DNA of 64,000 bases from CAVOJV01 sp963696325 (GTDB lineage: Bacteria > Pseudomonadota > Gammaproteobacteria > Competibacterales > Competibacteraceae): the NCBI GenBank assembly GCA_963696325.1, contig CAVOJV010000014.1, positions 20,221-84,220 of the forward strand, written 5' to 3'. The notes beneath the pieces were generated by a model, which saw only the letters and a program-made list of their open reading frames with translations, did not search any database and had not been told where the DNA came from. Below, piece after piece: positions 52,431 through 62,241 of the stretch; position 1 is the first letter of the stretch; each line of letters opens with the position of its first letter. A program made the position numbers and the translations under genes.

Positions 52431-53222
52431 ATGCTCGTAGATTCACATTGCCATCTGGACCGCGTCGATCTTGCCCCGTTCGGGGGGCGTCTCGCCAATG
52501 TCCTGGAAGCCGCCGCCGTCAATGGGGTGGAGTATTTTCTGTGCGTCGCCATCGATCTGGAAAACTGGCACGCCATGGTCAGCCTGGTACGGGAGCATGC
52601 GAATGTCGCCGTCTCCGTAGGGGTACATCCCAGCGCGGATGAAGGGCGGGCGCCGAGCGTGGCCGAACTGGTGAAACTGGCACGCCATCCCAAGGTTGTC
52701 GCCATCGGCGAGACCGGCCTGGATTATTTCCACGGCAAAGAGAGCAAGGAGCGCCAGCAGGGCTATTTCCGTACCCACATTGCCGCCGCCAGGGAGACCG
52801 GCAAGCCGTTGATCATTCACACCCGCGACGCCCGTGAGGACACGCTGCGTATCCTTGCTGAAGAAAATGCCGGCAGCGTGGGTGGAGTGCTGCACTGTTT
52901 CACGGAGGACTGGGACATGGCCAAACGTGCCATGGACTTGAATTTTTACATTTCCTTTTCCGGCATCGTCACTTTCAGGAACGCGAAGTCACTGCAGGAC
53001 GTAGCCAGGCACATGCCCGCTGAGCGTCTGCTGGTGGAGACGGATTCGCCTTATCTGGCGCCCATGCCACACCGGGGCAAATCTAACCAGCCGGCCTGGG
53101 TACGCCACGTGGCCGAATGTGTCGCCAAGCTGCGGGATGAATCCTTCGAGCAGGTGGCGGAGACCACGACGGCTAATTATTTCCGGCTGTTTGGGCAAGC
53201 TAAAGTCACTACCCATGCGTGA
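52431..53222 (+). CDS. TatD-family metal-dependent deoxyribonuclease
   Basis: A 263-residue TIM-barrel hydrolase. VDSHCHLDRVDLAPF gives the first metal ligands, IGETGLDYFHGKESKERQQG the glutamate, FRTHIAAARETGKPLIIHTR the histidines, and LLVETDSPYLAPMPHRGKSN the final aspartate. The YcfH subgroup is found next to holB. Its end overlaps the next gene by 8 bases. Confidence 0.9.
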   Translation: MLVDSHCHLDRVDLAPFGGRLANVLEAAAVNGVEYFLCVAIDLENWHAMVSLVREHANVAVSVGVHPSADEGRAPSVAELVKLARHPKVVAIGETGLDYFHGKESKERQQGYFRTHIAAARETGKPLIIHTRDAREDTLRILAEENAGSVGGVLHCFTEDWDMAKRAMDLNFYISFSGIVTFRNAKSLQDVARHMPAERLLVETDSPYLAPMPHRGKSNQPAWVRHVAECVAKLRDESFEQVAETTTANYFRLFGQAKVTTHA

Positions 53223-53805
53223 GCGGATCATCCAAGCCCTGCATCGCGACCAGCCGGCGGAGATAACGACCGGCGATTACGCGGTGGCCGGTTCCATGCG
53301 CGAGGACCGGGAGTTGATGCCCGCCGCCGTCCTGGTGCCACTGGTGGAGCACCCCGCGGGTCTTACCGTCCTGTTGACCCAGCGCACCGACCATCTTGAG
53401 CATCATGGGGGACAGATCAGCTTTCCCGGTGGGCGCACCGAGGCGCATGACGCCAGCTCGGTGGACACTGCCTTGCGCGAGGCCGAGGAGGAGATTGGGT
53501 TGCACCGCCGTCATGTGGAGGTCGTGGGGTTCCTGGATCTGTACCAGACCGTGACCGGGTTTCTGGTCACGCCGGTGGTCAGCTTCGTCAAACCTCATTT
53601 TGAGCTCATACCGGATCCCTTCGAAGTCGCCGAGGTCTTCGAAGTCCCCTTGAATTTCGTGCTGGACTCCCGTCATCACCAGCTCCACAGCCGGCCGTAC
53701 CGGGGCGAGAAGCGCTGGTTCTATGTTATTCCCTACGAGAACCGCTATATCTGGGGAGCGACGGCGGCCATGCTGGTGGGCTTGGCTAGGCGGGTGGGAA
53801 AATAG
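53215..53805 (+). CDS. NUDIX CoA pyrophosphatase
   Basis: A 196-residue NUDIX hydrolase of the NudL type that cleaves CoA or acyl-CoA. The NUDIX box is GGRTEAHDASSVDTALREAEEEIGL-like: GG at the start, then REAEEEIGL; upstream LLTQRTDHLEHHGGQISFPG is the CoA-specific motif. ATG 53215 overlaps the tatD stop; the longer open frame to 53119 lies inside tatD. Confidence 0.85.
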   Translation: MRERIIQALHRDQPAEITTGDYAVAGSMREDRELMPAAVLVPLVEHPAGLTVLLTQRTDHLEHHGGQISFPGGRTEAHDASSVDTALREAEEEIGLHRRHVEVVGFLDLYQTVTGFLVTPVVSFVKPHFELIPDPFEVAEVFEVPLNFVLDSRHHQLHSRPYRGEKRWFYVIPYENRYIWGATAAMLVGLARRVGK

Positions 53806-53853
53806 TATTTTTTTCCGAGAACAACCCCGCTAGACTTTAATTTCCCTTGTTTT

Positions 53854-53882
53854 TTGACATACTCGGTATATCAAGAAACAAT
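53854..53882 (+). promoter_or_regulatory. Candidate sigma-70 promoter of the malonyl-CoA decarboxylase gene
   Basis: TTGACA at 53854-53859 is consensus; 17 bases later AACAAT (53877-53882) matches the -10 at four of six. It lies 17 bases before the start codon, so the leader would be short. Confidence 0.4.
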
Positions 53883-53898
53883 ATCCTAAGAGTAGCGT

Positions 53899-55362
53899 AT
53901 GTCAGAAGTTACGCGTGTTAGTCTGCTCAATCGCACTGTCCAGAACATTCGCGACGTTTGGCGCGACATGGCCGATAGGACAAGCGGTATTTTCTCCGCT
54001 TCACCCAGTCCGGGCCTTGCCGACAAGGATGTCGAACCGCTCAAGGCGCAGATGCGCGATTGCCTGGAAGCGCGCGGGGGAGAGGTATCGGCGCGTTCGC
54101 GCGCCGCCAATCTGGGCCGGACGTTTCTGTCCCTCAACAGCCGGGGGCGCCGGCGCTTCCTGCAGATCCTGGCCAATGACTTTGATGTGGACCGGGCAGC
54201 GGTCGACCGGGCCGTGGCTGCCCTGCAAAAGCCGGACCTGGATATGGCGGCGCGGATCAAGGCTGAACAGGATCTGCGCCAGGCGCTGCGACCGCCGCGG
54301 CTGCGGCTGATAACCCAGTTCAATGGCTTGCCGGAAGGCGTCCACTTTCTGGTGGACCTGCGCGCAGAGCTATTGTCGTTCTGCAAGGGTAACCCGACGC
54401 TGATGGCAATGGAAAGAGACCTCAAGTTTCTGCTCAGTTCATGGTTCGATGTAGGATTTCTGGAATTGCAGCGGATTACCTGGGATTCTCCTGCCAGCCT
54501 GCTGGAAAAGCTGATCGCCTACGAGGCGGTGCATGCCATCAAAGGCTGGGACGATCTGAAAAACCGGCTGGGTTCCGACCGTCGCTGCTTCGCGTTTTTT
54601 CACCCCCGCATGCCCAATGAACCGCTGATTTTCGTGCAGGTCGCGCTGCTCAACGGCATGGCGGACAATATCCAGACCCTGCTCGACGAAGAAGCGCCCG
54701 CGCTCGATCCTGCCGCTGCCGACACTGCGATTTTCTATTCCATCACCAATGCCCAGGCAGGCTTGTCCGGTATCAGCTTTGGCAGTTTCCTAATCAAGCG
54801 CGTCGTCGATGTGCTGGCCGCCGAGTTCAGAGGTCTGAAAACCTTTGCCACCCTATCTCCGATACCTGGTTTTCAGTCCTGGCTCAACGCCAAAATGGCA
54901 CGAACTCCCGTGTCCGACCTGCTGCTCCCGACTGAGCGCAAGGCATTGGCGGCACTTCCCCTGGACGTGGAAGAGAGCGGCATGTTGCAAACCGTACTGC
55001 GGTTGCCCAATTGGCATAAAAAGCCGGATTATGTACAAGCCCTGAGGGCCCCGTTGATGCGCTTCTGCGCCCAGTATCTGGCGGAGGAGAAGCGCGAGCA
55101 GGGTATGGCTTATGATCGTGTGGCCCACTTCCATCTTTCCAATGGGGCGCGCATCGAACGCCTTAACTGGCTGGGCAACACCTCGGTTGAGGGCTTCACC
55201 CAATCCGCCGGGATGATGGTCAATTATCGCTACAAGCTCGACGATATCGAGGCCAATCATGAGGTCTATACCGGCGAAGGCAGGGTTAGAGTCTCCTCCT
55301 CGGTGCGCAGTTTGCTGCGTTCCCGAACCAGCGCCCTGCTTGAATTTAGCCGCCAGGGTTAG
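53899..55362 (+). CDS. Malonyl-CoA decarboxylase
   Basis: A 487-residue enzyme converting malonyl-CoA to acetyl-CoA and carbon dioxide. The N-terminal helical domain (RAANLGRTFLSLNSRGRRRF) is followed by a GNAT-like catalytic domain with RRCFAFFHPRMPNEPLIFVQ, FYSITNAQAGLSGISFGSFL and HFHLSNGARIERLNWLGNTS, the region of the catalytic histidine. No signal peptide. It is a single gene downstream of the tatD-nudL pair and converges on a broken tauE. In a storage-polymer user it may limit malonyl-CoA or serve malonate use. Confidence 0.9.
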   Translation: MSEVTRVSLLNRTVQNIRDVWRDMADRTSGIFSASPSPGLADKDVEPLKAQMRDCLEARGGEVSARSRAANLGRTFLSLNSRGRRRFLQILANDFDVDRAAVDRAVAALQKPDLDMAARIKAEQDLRQALRPPRLRLITQFNGLPEGVHFLVDLRAELLSFCKGNPTLMAMERDLKFLLSSWFDVGFLELQRITWDSPASLLEKLIAYEAVHAIKGWDDLKNRLGSDRRCFAFFHPRMPNEPLIFVQVALLNGMADNIQTLLDEEAPALDPAAADTAIFYSITNAQAGLSGISFGSFLIKRVVDVLAAEFRGLKTFATLSPIPGFQSWLNAKMARTPVSDLLLPTERKALAALPLDVEESGMLQTVLRLPNWHKKPDYVQALRAPLMRFCAQYLAEEKREQGMAYDRVAHFHLSNGARIERLNWLGNTSVEGFTQSAGMMVNYRYKLDDIEANHEVYTGEGRVRVSSSVRSLLRSRTSALLEFSRQG

Positions 55363-55736
55363 CAAAACTCGAGCACGACCAGCCTTCCCACCATCAGCAG
55401 CTTTACCCCGATGAGCATGATCCGTATGAAGAGGCCACCTTAGCGGAAAGCGCTATTGGTGCCGATAAAGGCGCCAAGCATCAAGGTGCCCAGGGCTGCC
55501 GCCCGCCACAAAGCCGGTTTGAAGAGATCCTTACGGATGAAGGCTGGCGAGGCGCTGCAGGTGCCGAAAGAGCTCACCAGCTTCTTGGTGCCCAGCACCA
55601 GATGGGGTGGCATGCCGGGTGCTGAGCAGGGCCGGCATGAGCAGCATACCGCCGCCCCCGGCGATGGCGGTCGATGAAACCCGCCAGCAGAGCCACCAAA
55701 CCCAGCAGCAGGACCCGTCGGGAGATCGAAGTTCAC
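55359..55736 (-). pseudogene. Collapsed TauE/SafE-type sulfite exporter remnant
   Basis: GTG 55736 opens a TauE-like N-terminus; after frame changes near 55710 and 55630 the conserved GFIDAIAGGGGMLLMPALLS-like region and GMPPHLVLGTKKLVSSFGTC are visible. After GAFIGTNSAFR there is a TAA at 55440-55442, and in the same frame GGLFIRIMLIGVKLLMVGRL follows to a TAA at 55359-55361; this is the family's final helix. The middle of the protein, about 130-140 residues, is missing. TauE is built of two similar halves with GA-rich ends, so the gap looks like a deletion between them. It overlaps the end of dapE by a few bases. Confidence 0.65.
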
Positions 55737-56890
55737 GCGAGCAGCCTGACCAGGATACCCTCATAAATCCGGCTGAGGCGTTCCAGATCTTCCACGACGA
55801 CCCGTTCATCGATCTTGTGGATGCTGGCATTGACCGGCCCAAGTTCGATCACTTGCGCGCCAGTGGGAGCGATGAAGCGCCCATCCGAGGTGCCGCCGCC
55901 CGTGCAAAGTTTTGCGTCGATGCCCAGTTGCTCACGAATCACCGCCGTGGCGGCCTCCACCAGTTCAGCCGACGCCGTCAGGAAGGGTAGGCCGGAGAGA
56001 TCCCAGGTCAAGGTATATTGAAAGACCTGGTTGCGCTTCACCTCCTCGTTCAGCAACTGGGTGTCGATAAGGCGCTGTATCCGCTCCTGCAGGCTGGCGA
56101 CGGTGACCGCGGTGGAAAAGCGGAAATTGAACAGTATTTCCATCGTGCCGGGCACCACATTGGTAGCGCCGGTGCCAGCGTGGATATTGGAAATCTGGAA
56201 CGAGGTGGGCGGGAAGGAGGCATTGCCGCGGTCCCAGACCTCCTCGACCAGGGCGGCGATGATGGCACCGCTGACGTGGATGGGGTTCTGCACCAGGTGG
56301 GGATAGGCGACGTGCCCCTGCACACCCCTCAGCGTCAGCCTGCCATGCAGGGAGCCGCGGCGGCCGTTCTTGATGGTATCGCCCAGGCGCGCGCTGCTGG
56401 AAGGCTCGCCCACCAGGCACCAGTTGATCTTCTCACCGCGGGCCTCCAGTTGCTCCACTACCCTAGCTGTGCCATCCTGCGCCGGGCCTTCTTCGTCGCT
56501 GGTGATCAATACTCCGATGGAGCCGCGATGCTCGGGATGAGTTGCCAGGAAACGCTCGCAGGCGGTAACCATGGCGGCCAGGCTGCCCTTCATGTCCGCT
56601 GCCCCGCGCCCATACAGGTAACCCTCGCGGATGGCCGGCGTGAACGGATCGGAAGTCCACTGTTCCAGAGGGCCAGTGGGCACCACATCGGTATGGCCGG
56701 CAAAGGCGAACAGCGGGTTGGCGCTGCCGCGGCGTGCCCAGAAGTTGTCCACCACGCCGAAGCGCAGTCGCTCCACCCGAAACCCGAGAGCCTCCAGGCG
56801 AGCGCACATAAGTGCCTGACAGCCATCATCCTCTGGCGTGATGGAACGGCAGCGGATCAGGTGTTGGGCGAGGGCTAGGGTGCCGGACAT
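55733..56890 (-). CDS. dapE: Succinyl-diaminopimelate desuccinylase
   Basis: A 385-residue zinc hydrolase of lysine and peptidoglycan synthesis. FAFAGHTDVVPTGPLEQWTS supplies the first metal ligands, YGRGAADMKGSLAAMVTACE the bridging aspartate, LITSDEEGPAQDGTARVV the catalytic glutamate, CLVGEPSSSARLGDTIKNGR and the final histidine in IELGPVNASIHKIDE. ATG 56890 is chosen over TTG 56896. It starts 2 bases after the dapD stop and is the third gene of dapC-dapD-dapE. Confidence 0.95.
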   Translation of the reverse strand: MSGTLALAQHLIRCRSITPEDDGCQALMCARLEALGFRVERLRFGVVDNFWARRGSANPLFAFAGHTDVVPTGPLEQWTSDPFTPAIREGYLYGRGAADMKGSLAAMVTACERFLATHPEHRGSIGVLITSDEEGPAQDGTARVVEQLEARGEKINWCLVGEPSSSARLGDTIKNGRRGSLHGRLTLRGVQGHVAYPHLVQNPIHVSGAIIAALVEEVWDRGNASFPPTSFQISNIHAGTGATNVVPGTMEILFNFRFSTAVTVASLQERIQRLIDTQLLNEEVKRNQVFQYTLTWDLSGLPFLTASAELVEAATAVIREQLGIDAKLCTGGGTSDGRFIAPTGAQVIELGPVNASIHKIDERVVVEDLERLSRIYEGILVRLLA

Positions 56891-56892
56891 GG

Positions 56893-57712
56893 TCAATCGC
56901 GCAGCAATTCGTTCAGGCTGACCTTGCTGCGGGTCTTCTCGTCCACCTGCTTAATGATCACGGCGCAGTAAAGGCTGTGGCTGCCATCCTTGGCGGGCAA
57001 GTTGCCGGACACTACCACTGAGCCGGCCGGTACGCGACCATAATGCACTTCGCCAGTTTCGCGGTCGTAAATCTTGGTGCTTTGGCCGATGTACACCCCC
57101 ATTGAAATCACTGCGCCCTCTTCTACAATCACGCCTTCGACAATTTCCGAGCGCGCGCCGATGAAGCAGTTGTCCTCGATAATGGTCGGGTTGGCCTGCA
57201 CCGGTTCCAGCACACCGCCGATACCGACTCCGCCAGATAAGTGAACGTTTTTGCCGATCTGCGCGCACGATCCGACCGTCGCCCAGGTATCCACCATAGT
57301 GCCTTCATCCACATAGGCACCAATGTTGACGTAAGAGGGCATCAGGACCACGTCCTTGGCGATGAATAACCTTGCCGCGCCGGCAGCGCGGGCGGCACCA
57401 TCCGGAACCCGCCCTCACGAAAATCGCTCGCGTCGTAGTCGGCAAATTTGGATGGCACCTTATCGTAGTAATTGGTGAAGCCGTCGCTGATGAACACATT
57501 GTCTTCAATCCGGAAAGACAATAGCACTGCTTTTTTCAGCCATTTGGGTTACCCCATTGGCCATCCTGCTTCTCGGCTACCCGGGCCTTGCCCAATTCCA
57601 GCAGGCTCAGGGTCTCTTCCACCGCCTCGCGAATCTCGGCCGGTACGTTGTCACGGTCGAACTCATTGCGGTGTTCAAAGGCATTTTCGATAATCTTCTG
57701 TAACTTGGTCAT
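56893..57712 (-). CDS. dapD: Tetrahydrodipicolinate N-succinyltransferase, frame broken twice
   Basis: A 273-residue left-handed beta-helix acyltransferase. ATG 57712 begins MTKLQKIIENAFEHRNEFDR; near 57540 one base is missing before WLKKAVLLSFRIEDNVFISD; near 57390 a second change rejoins FREGGFRMVPPA to FIAKDVVLMPSYVNIGAYVD, followed by the hexapeptide repeats VDTWATVGSCAQIGKNVHLS and GVIVEEGAVISMGVYIGQST, ending KVSLNELLRD. All active-site blocks survive. DapD should be essential in the succinylase pathway, so the shifts are probably sequence errors. Confidence 0.85.
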
Positions 57713-57743
57713 CGTGAATCCTTGCAGGCTTAACGTGCTAAAT

Positions 57744-58943
57744 TTAAAGAGAAAGAACAAATTCGTGGATACGCCAGGCTGCTTCAAGACAGGCCTCGAG
57801 GGGCGCTACCAAGGCCATGCGCACGCGTTCACGCCCCGGATCGATGCCGGCCGCCACCCGTGACAGATAACTGCCCGGCAACACGGTCACGTTTTGCCGG
57901 GCGAACAGGCCACGGGCGAAGGCGGTATCGTCCAGGGGGGTGCGGGGCCACAAATAGAAGGATGCGTCCGGGCGATGGATGTCCAGGACTGGCGCCAGGA
58001 TGCCCAGGACTGCGTCAAATTTACGCCGATACCGTGCCCGGTTTTCCTGCACATGGCCTTCATCGTTCCAGGCATTGATACTGGCGGCCTGAGTAAAAGG
58101 CGGCATGGCGCAGCCGTGATAGGTGCGATAATGTAAAAATGGTTTGAGGATCGCCGCGTCGCCCGCCACGAAGCCGGAGCGCAAGCCGGGCAGGTTGGAA
58201 CGCTTGGAAAGGCTGTGAAAGACGACGCAGCGCCGGTAGTCATCCCGCCCCAGTTGCGCGGATGCTTGTAGCAGTCCCACCGGGGGCTGCTCCTCGTCAA
58301 AATAAATTTCAGAATAGCATTCGTCGGCGGCCAGGATGAAATCGTATCGATCCGCCTTCTCGATGAGCGCGTAAAGGGTTTCTGCCGGGGTAATCGTCCC
58401 GGTGGGGTTGCCCGGCGAGCATAGGTAGAGCAGTTGACAGCGCTGCCATACCGCCTCCGGAACGCTGTCGTAATCGGGCAGAAAACCGGTTTCTTCCAGG
58501 GTATTGAGGAAATACGGTTGAGCACCTGACAGCAGCGCCGCGCCCTCGTAAATCTGGTAGAAGGGGTTGGGCATCAACACCAGAGGACTGTTCTGGGCGT
58601 CCACGACGCATTGGGCGAAGGCGAACAGCGCCTCGCGCGTCCCATTTACGGGGAGTATATGATGTTCGGGATTGAGGCTATCGGGTTTCAGCGCAAAACG
58701 CCGGGTGGCCCAGGCCGCCATAGCCTCCCGCAGAGCCAGGGTGCCTTTGGTGAGCGGATAATTGGACAGGCCGCCTGGCAAGTGGCTGATGATGGCTTCG
58801 GCCACAAAAGCTGGGGCAGGGTGTTGCGGCTCCCCGATGGACAGGGAGATGTGCGGTTTGTCGGCGGGTGGGGTAATGCTGTCCTTTAACTTGATCAATC
58901 TTTCAAAGGGATAGGGTTGGAGTTGCGCTAGATTGGGGTTCAT
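57744..58943 (-). CDS. dapC: Succinyldiaminopimelate transaminase
   Basis: A 399-residue PLP aminotransferase of fold type I. MNPNLAQLQPYPFERLIKLK is the diagnostic DapC start, GEPQHPAPAFVAEAI and NGTREALFAFAQ follow, LLYLCSPGNPTGTITP binds PLP, and the Schiff-base lysine is in VFHSLSKRSNLPGLRSGFVA. ATG 58943 is preferred over the open frame to 58997. It heads the dapC-dapD-dapE operon. Confidence 0.9.
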   Translation of the reverse strand: MNPNLAQLQPYPFERLIKLKDSITPPADKPHISLSIGEPQHPAPAFVAEAIISHLPGGLSNYPLTKGTLALREAMAAWATRRFALKPDSLNPEHHILPVNGTREALFAFAQCVVDAQNSPLVLMPNPFYQIYEGAALLSGAQPYFLNTLEETGFLPDYDSVPEAVWQRCQLLYLCSPGNPTGTITPAETLYALIEKADRYDFILAADECYSEIYFDEEQPPVGLLQASAQLGRDDYRRCVVFHSLSKRSNLPGLRSGFVAGDAAILKPFLHYRTYHGCAMPPFTQAASINAWNDEGHVQENRARYRRKFDAVLGILAPVLDIHRPDASFYLWPRTPLDDTAFARGLFARQNVTVLPGSYLSRVAAGIDPGRERVRMALVAPLEACLEAAWRIHEFVLSL

Positions 58944-59661
58944 GGAGTTACGTATAAAGTAAACAATACCGTCATGATAATACCCGACATTCCGCACACT
59001 AGAGCTGTAGTTTAGTAATTTTAATTATATTTTAAATTCAATTAGTTAAAAATAACGCTTTCGCTGACCCTTGGCAACAGCTCTAGATAGTGTGGTTGAC
59101 TACGAGTGGGATACGACGCTGCAGGTCTTTTTCACCGTGAGGTTGATGATGGCGGCTCATTTTGAAACCGGAACCATGGCTTCCCCGCAGCACTATAGCA
59201 CTCGGATGCTCAATCACTTAGGACTGGTGTCGACGATGGTGGACGAACTGGGTATCGTCGAGTGGGTTGATCGGATTTTACCCAAAGACCAAGAAAAACA
59301 AATAGGTTCTTACGGTTAGGCGGTCAAGGCCATGATTTTAAAGGGGTTGGGATTTAACCAGCGGACCCGGTATCTGACGCCGCATTTTTTTCAGGATAAG
59401 CCGGTAGGCCGGCGGCTGGGGGAGGGCATTGAAGCCCGACAGCTGAATGATGATCGGCGGGGACGCACCCTGGATGCGATGTTCCGGCAGGGTCCGACGG
59501 CGCGGTATTCACAGCGAGCGGCGCAAACGGTTTCTCGCCGCGGTCTCCTGTGCCGGTTTGGGCATGTGGACGCGACCAGTTTTCATGTGGATGGCGAGTA
59601 TAACCGCGCGGTGGCGCCGGCGGAGGGCGTCGGGGTTATTCATATCACCCCGGGGTATAGT

Positions 59662-61022
59662 CCTTTCTGGGGTAGGTTTTTTATGCTGCCAGAGGGACAT
59701 CCTGCTCCGCTCCCCGCTTTCCTGCTCTTAACTCGGCACTGGGCCAGGGTTCGGGCACGAAACGACCGATGGGCAGGCGACGGCGATTGAGCAGCGCCAC
59801 CATAATAGTGATCCAGCCTTGGCGGAAGACACTGACTAGGCGTAAGCGGGTGGCTTGACGCGAGCGCCTAGGGGAACTCAGTACCGGGGTGAGATCGGGT
59901 AGTGTGCTGGGCGGGATACGGTGGTCAGCTTCGCCCCCTACACTGAGCAACCACAGGGTAGCCACGGCTACCGCCAACCACAGGCGTGCCGCCCGCGCGG
60001 GGTCGTTCATGCGGGTACGCTGCCACTGCCAGCCGGCCCGTTTAGTGATTTTAAAGCCTTGCTCGATCCAGGCCCGCAGCCCATACCAGCAGGCGTCGCT
60101 CGCCATCGGCGGTAAATCGGTCAGGATTAGCCAGGGGTCTTGGTAGCCGGTTTCCCAACGCGCTAGCAGGGTACAAGTCAAGCAGCGCTGGAACCCCTTA
60201 AAGGCGATCCCTTCACCTTGCCAGGCGGTGCCCGGCCGCGGGACAAAGCTGAGCAGGGGTCGGCAGAGCGGGCTACCGGCAGGCCGAAAGGTGCCCCTAT
60301 TGTTGATCCGCAAGAACGGATGCCAGCCCAGGCGCACGATCCGGCGAAACAGCCAGCGGGCATACAAGCCCCGATCGGCCAACACAATCACGAGCTTCGC
60401 GCGCGGCAGGGCAGGCTGTAAGCGCCGCAGCAACCGCAACCATACTGGTCTCCAGGCCTGCTTGTGTCCCGCCGGCAGTACCGCCCAGGCCACCGGGATC
60501 GCACAGCCCCGATAGACCACACTGATCGCCAGCACCACAAACCGTTGTCCCAACTGGGTGGCATCCAGCGCCAGCGCCAGTTGGCTCCCTTCCCACCCGC
60601 GCAGTACCCAGGCCAACAGCGGCGCAAAGCAGTTCTCCACCACCAACGCTTGGCGTCGGCTGCCTCGCTTGGCCCGTGCTTCGTAGCAAAACTCCCGCAA
60701 CTGTTGACGTACCGTATTCTCTTTACGCCCCAACCACGCGGCCAGCCAGCTAGCCACCGCGCTCAGGGCACAGGAGCGGGCCAGTACCATTCCCAAACTC
60801 CATAATGCCAATACGGTTGCTTGGGGTTTACTCAGGTGCGGCAAGTGGGTAGTCACTTCCGTGGTCCATTGATACACTGCGTTCTGGCAAGCCATCGGGG
60901 GTCTCCGGAGGTAAGGGGAGAGAAGATTCCCACACCATGCCTCACACCACGATGGCTTGCCAAGTACCTCATTCAACCATGCTCGGTAGTGCCAAGTTGC
61001 TTAAAAACCTACCCCAGAAAGG
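59662..61022 (-). mobile_element. IS4-superfamily element, 1361 bases, with 9-base target duplication
   Basis: Terminal inverted repeats CCTTTCTGGGGTAGGTTTTT (left, 59662) and the inverted copy ending at 61022 agree over 20 bases. GGGTATAGT is duplicated at 59653-59661 and 61023-61031. A 9-base duplication and the single DDE transposase gene fit the IS10/IS50-like part of the IS4 superfamily. It appears complete and young. Confidence 0.9.
59681..60895 (-). CDS. IS4-superfamily DDE transposase
   Basis: A 404-residue transposase, start ATG 60895 (MACQNAVYQWTTEV); the frame is open to 60976. LALALDATQLGQRFVVLAIS has the first aspartate, VIVLADRGLYARWLF the second, and YGLRAWIEQGFKITKRAGWQ carries the YREK signature (Y-2-R-3-E-6-K) with the catalytic glutamate. 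The C-terminus is basic and runs almost to the left terminal repeat. No defects were found, so it could be active. Confidence 0.85.
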   Translation of the reverse strand: MACQNAVYQWTTEVTTHLPHLSKPQATVLALWSLGMVLARSCALSAVASWLAAWLGRKENTVRQQLREFCYEARAKRGSRRQALVVENCFAPLLAWVLRGWEGSQLALALDATQLGQRFVVLAISVVYRGCAIPVAWAVLPAGHKQAWRPVWLRLLRRLQPALPRAKLVIVLADRGLYARWLFRRIVRLGWHPFLRINNRGTFRPAGSPLCRPLLSFVPRPGTAWQGEGIAFKGFQRCLTCTLLARWETGYQDPWLILTDLPPMASDACWYGLRAWIEQGFKITKRAGWQWQRTRMNDPARAARLWLAVAVATLWLLSVGGEADHRIPPSTLPDLTPVLSSPRRSRQATRLRLVSVFRQGWITIMVALLNRRRLPIGRFVPEPWPSAELRAGKRGAEQDVPLAA

Positions 61023-62241
61023 GGGTATAGTCGGGATCACCGGCCGGACCTCAATCGGGTGGTGTTGCAACTGAGGGTGGAACGCCAAGCGGGCATTCCG
61101 CTGTTGATGGAAGCGCTCAGTGGCAATAACCGCGACCAGCGCAGGTTTCGGGAGACGGTCAAAGCGCATCGGGACCAACTGAACCGCGCGTTTGGTTTAG
61201 CGTATCTAATGGCAGATAGTGCCTTACGGCGGACACGGTGGGCGAGATGAACGGTTTTTATTGGATCAGCCGGGTTCCGGAGACGCTGGAGCTGGCGCGG
61301 TTCCTGATTCAAGCGACCGCGCCGGACCTGCTGACGAACCGGGGGCAACCGAGTTTCATCAGGGTCGGAACGCGTTATGCGGACCTCGAGCAGCGCTGGG
61401 TCATCGTCTACTCGCCGGCGGCGTATCAGCGGGCGACCAAAACCGTGAACCGGGCGTTGCTGAAACAGCCCTCAGCGGAATTAACGGCCTGCGAGCACGG
61501 CTGCCGACCGCGCTTTTCTTGTGAAACCGATGCACATAAGGCGTTGTCAGACTTCGAAAAAAAGCTCAAACATCCGCAAGTTTTCGAAGCCCGCCTACTG
61601 GCTGAACCCGGCTATCGGGGGCGCGGACGCCCGGCGAAAAACCGGTTACCGGATGATCAGAGCTACCGGATTGAAGGGGGGCTCGCCTCGCGCGTGGAAC
61701 CTCATCAACAGCGCCTGCAACGGAAAAGTTGCTTTATTCTGGCCACCCATCAGCGGGCCATGGAGGCCTTATCCAATGAGGACTTGATCAAAGCCTATAA
61801 AGACCAGCAAAAAGTTGAACGGGGCTTTCGGTTTCTGAAAGACCCCCTGTTTATGGCCTCGACGTTATTCCTGAAATCACCGGAACGGATTATGGCCCTG
61901 ATGATGGTCATCACGCTGTGCCTGCTGGTCTATGCGGCTTTGGAGTATCGCCTTCGACAGGCATTGCACCAAGCGCAACAGACCTTTCCCAATCAATTAG
62001 GTCAACCGATCGCAAACCCCACGGCCCGGTGGGCGTTTCAATTTTTCGCTGGCAGCCACGTCCTGGGGATCGGACAGATGCAGACCCTGATCCTCAATAT
62101 GAATCACTACCACTGGCTTCTGCTAAGACTACTGGGGGAGCCGTATGAAAAAGTTTATTCGGGGGATGGCTAAGTGCTGTGCGGAATGTTGGCTTGAGTA
62201 AGGTTCTTCCTCGTTATGATTGACTCTACTGGGAGGCACCG

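Larger units (their letters stand above)
59146..62173 (+). pseudogene. IS1634-family transposase (DUF4277 type), interrupted and mutated
   Basis: The frame starts near ATG 59146 (the open frame begins at TTG 59071) with RMLNHLGLVSTMVDELGIVE, the DUF4277 region. A TAG at 59317-59319 ends it in frame where relatives have a glutamine (SYGQAVKAMILKGLGF). The same frame continues to FHVDGEYN and HITPGYS, where the IS4-type element enters at 59662. Beyond it, RDHRPDLNRVVLQL and QAGIPLLMEALSGNNRD continue from 61032; one frame change near 61225 leads to FYWISRVPETLELARFLI and the C-terminal part GRGRPAKNRL and VERGFRFLKDPLFMA up to 62173. Joining across the 9-base duplication restores a perfect family sequence, so it was intact when first hit, apart from the stop and the frameshift. 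Confidence 0.85.
58987..62189 (+). mobile_element. IS1634-type element interrupted by an IS4-type element
   Basis: ACATTCCGCACA (58987-58998) and its inverted copy TGTGCGGAATGT (62178-62189) bound the element. Without the nested 1361-base insertion and its 9-base duplication it would be about 1.83 kb, right for IS1634. No direct repeat flanks it. It encodes one transposase on the plus strand, now in several pieces. Confidence 0.7.
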
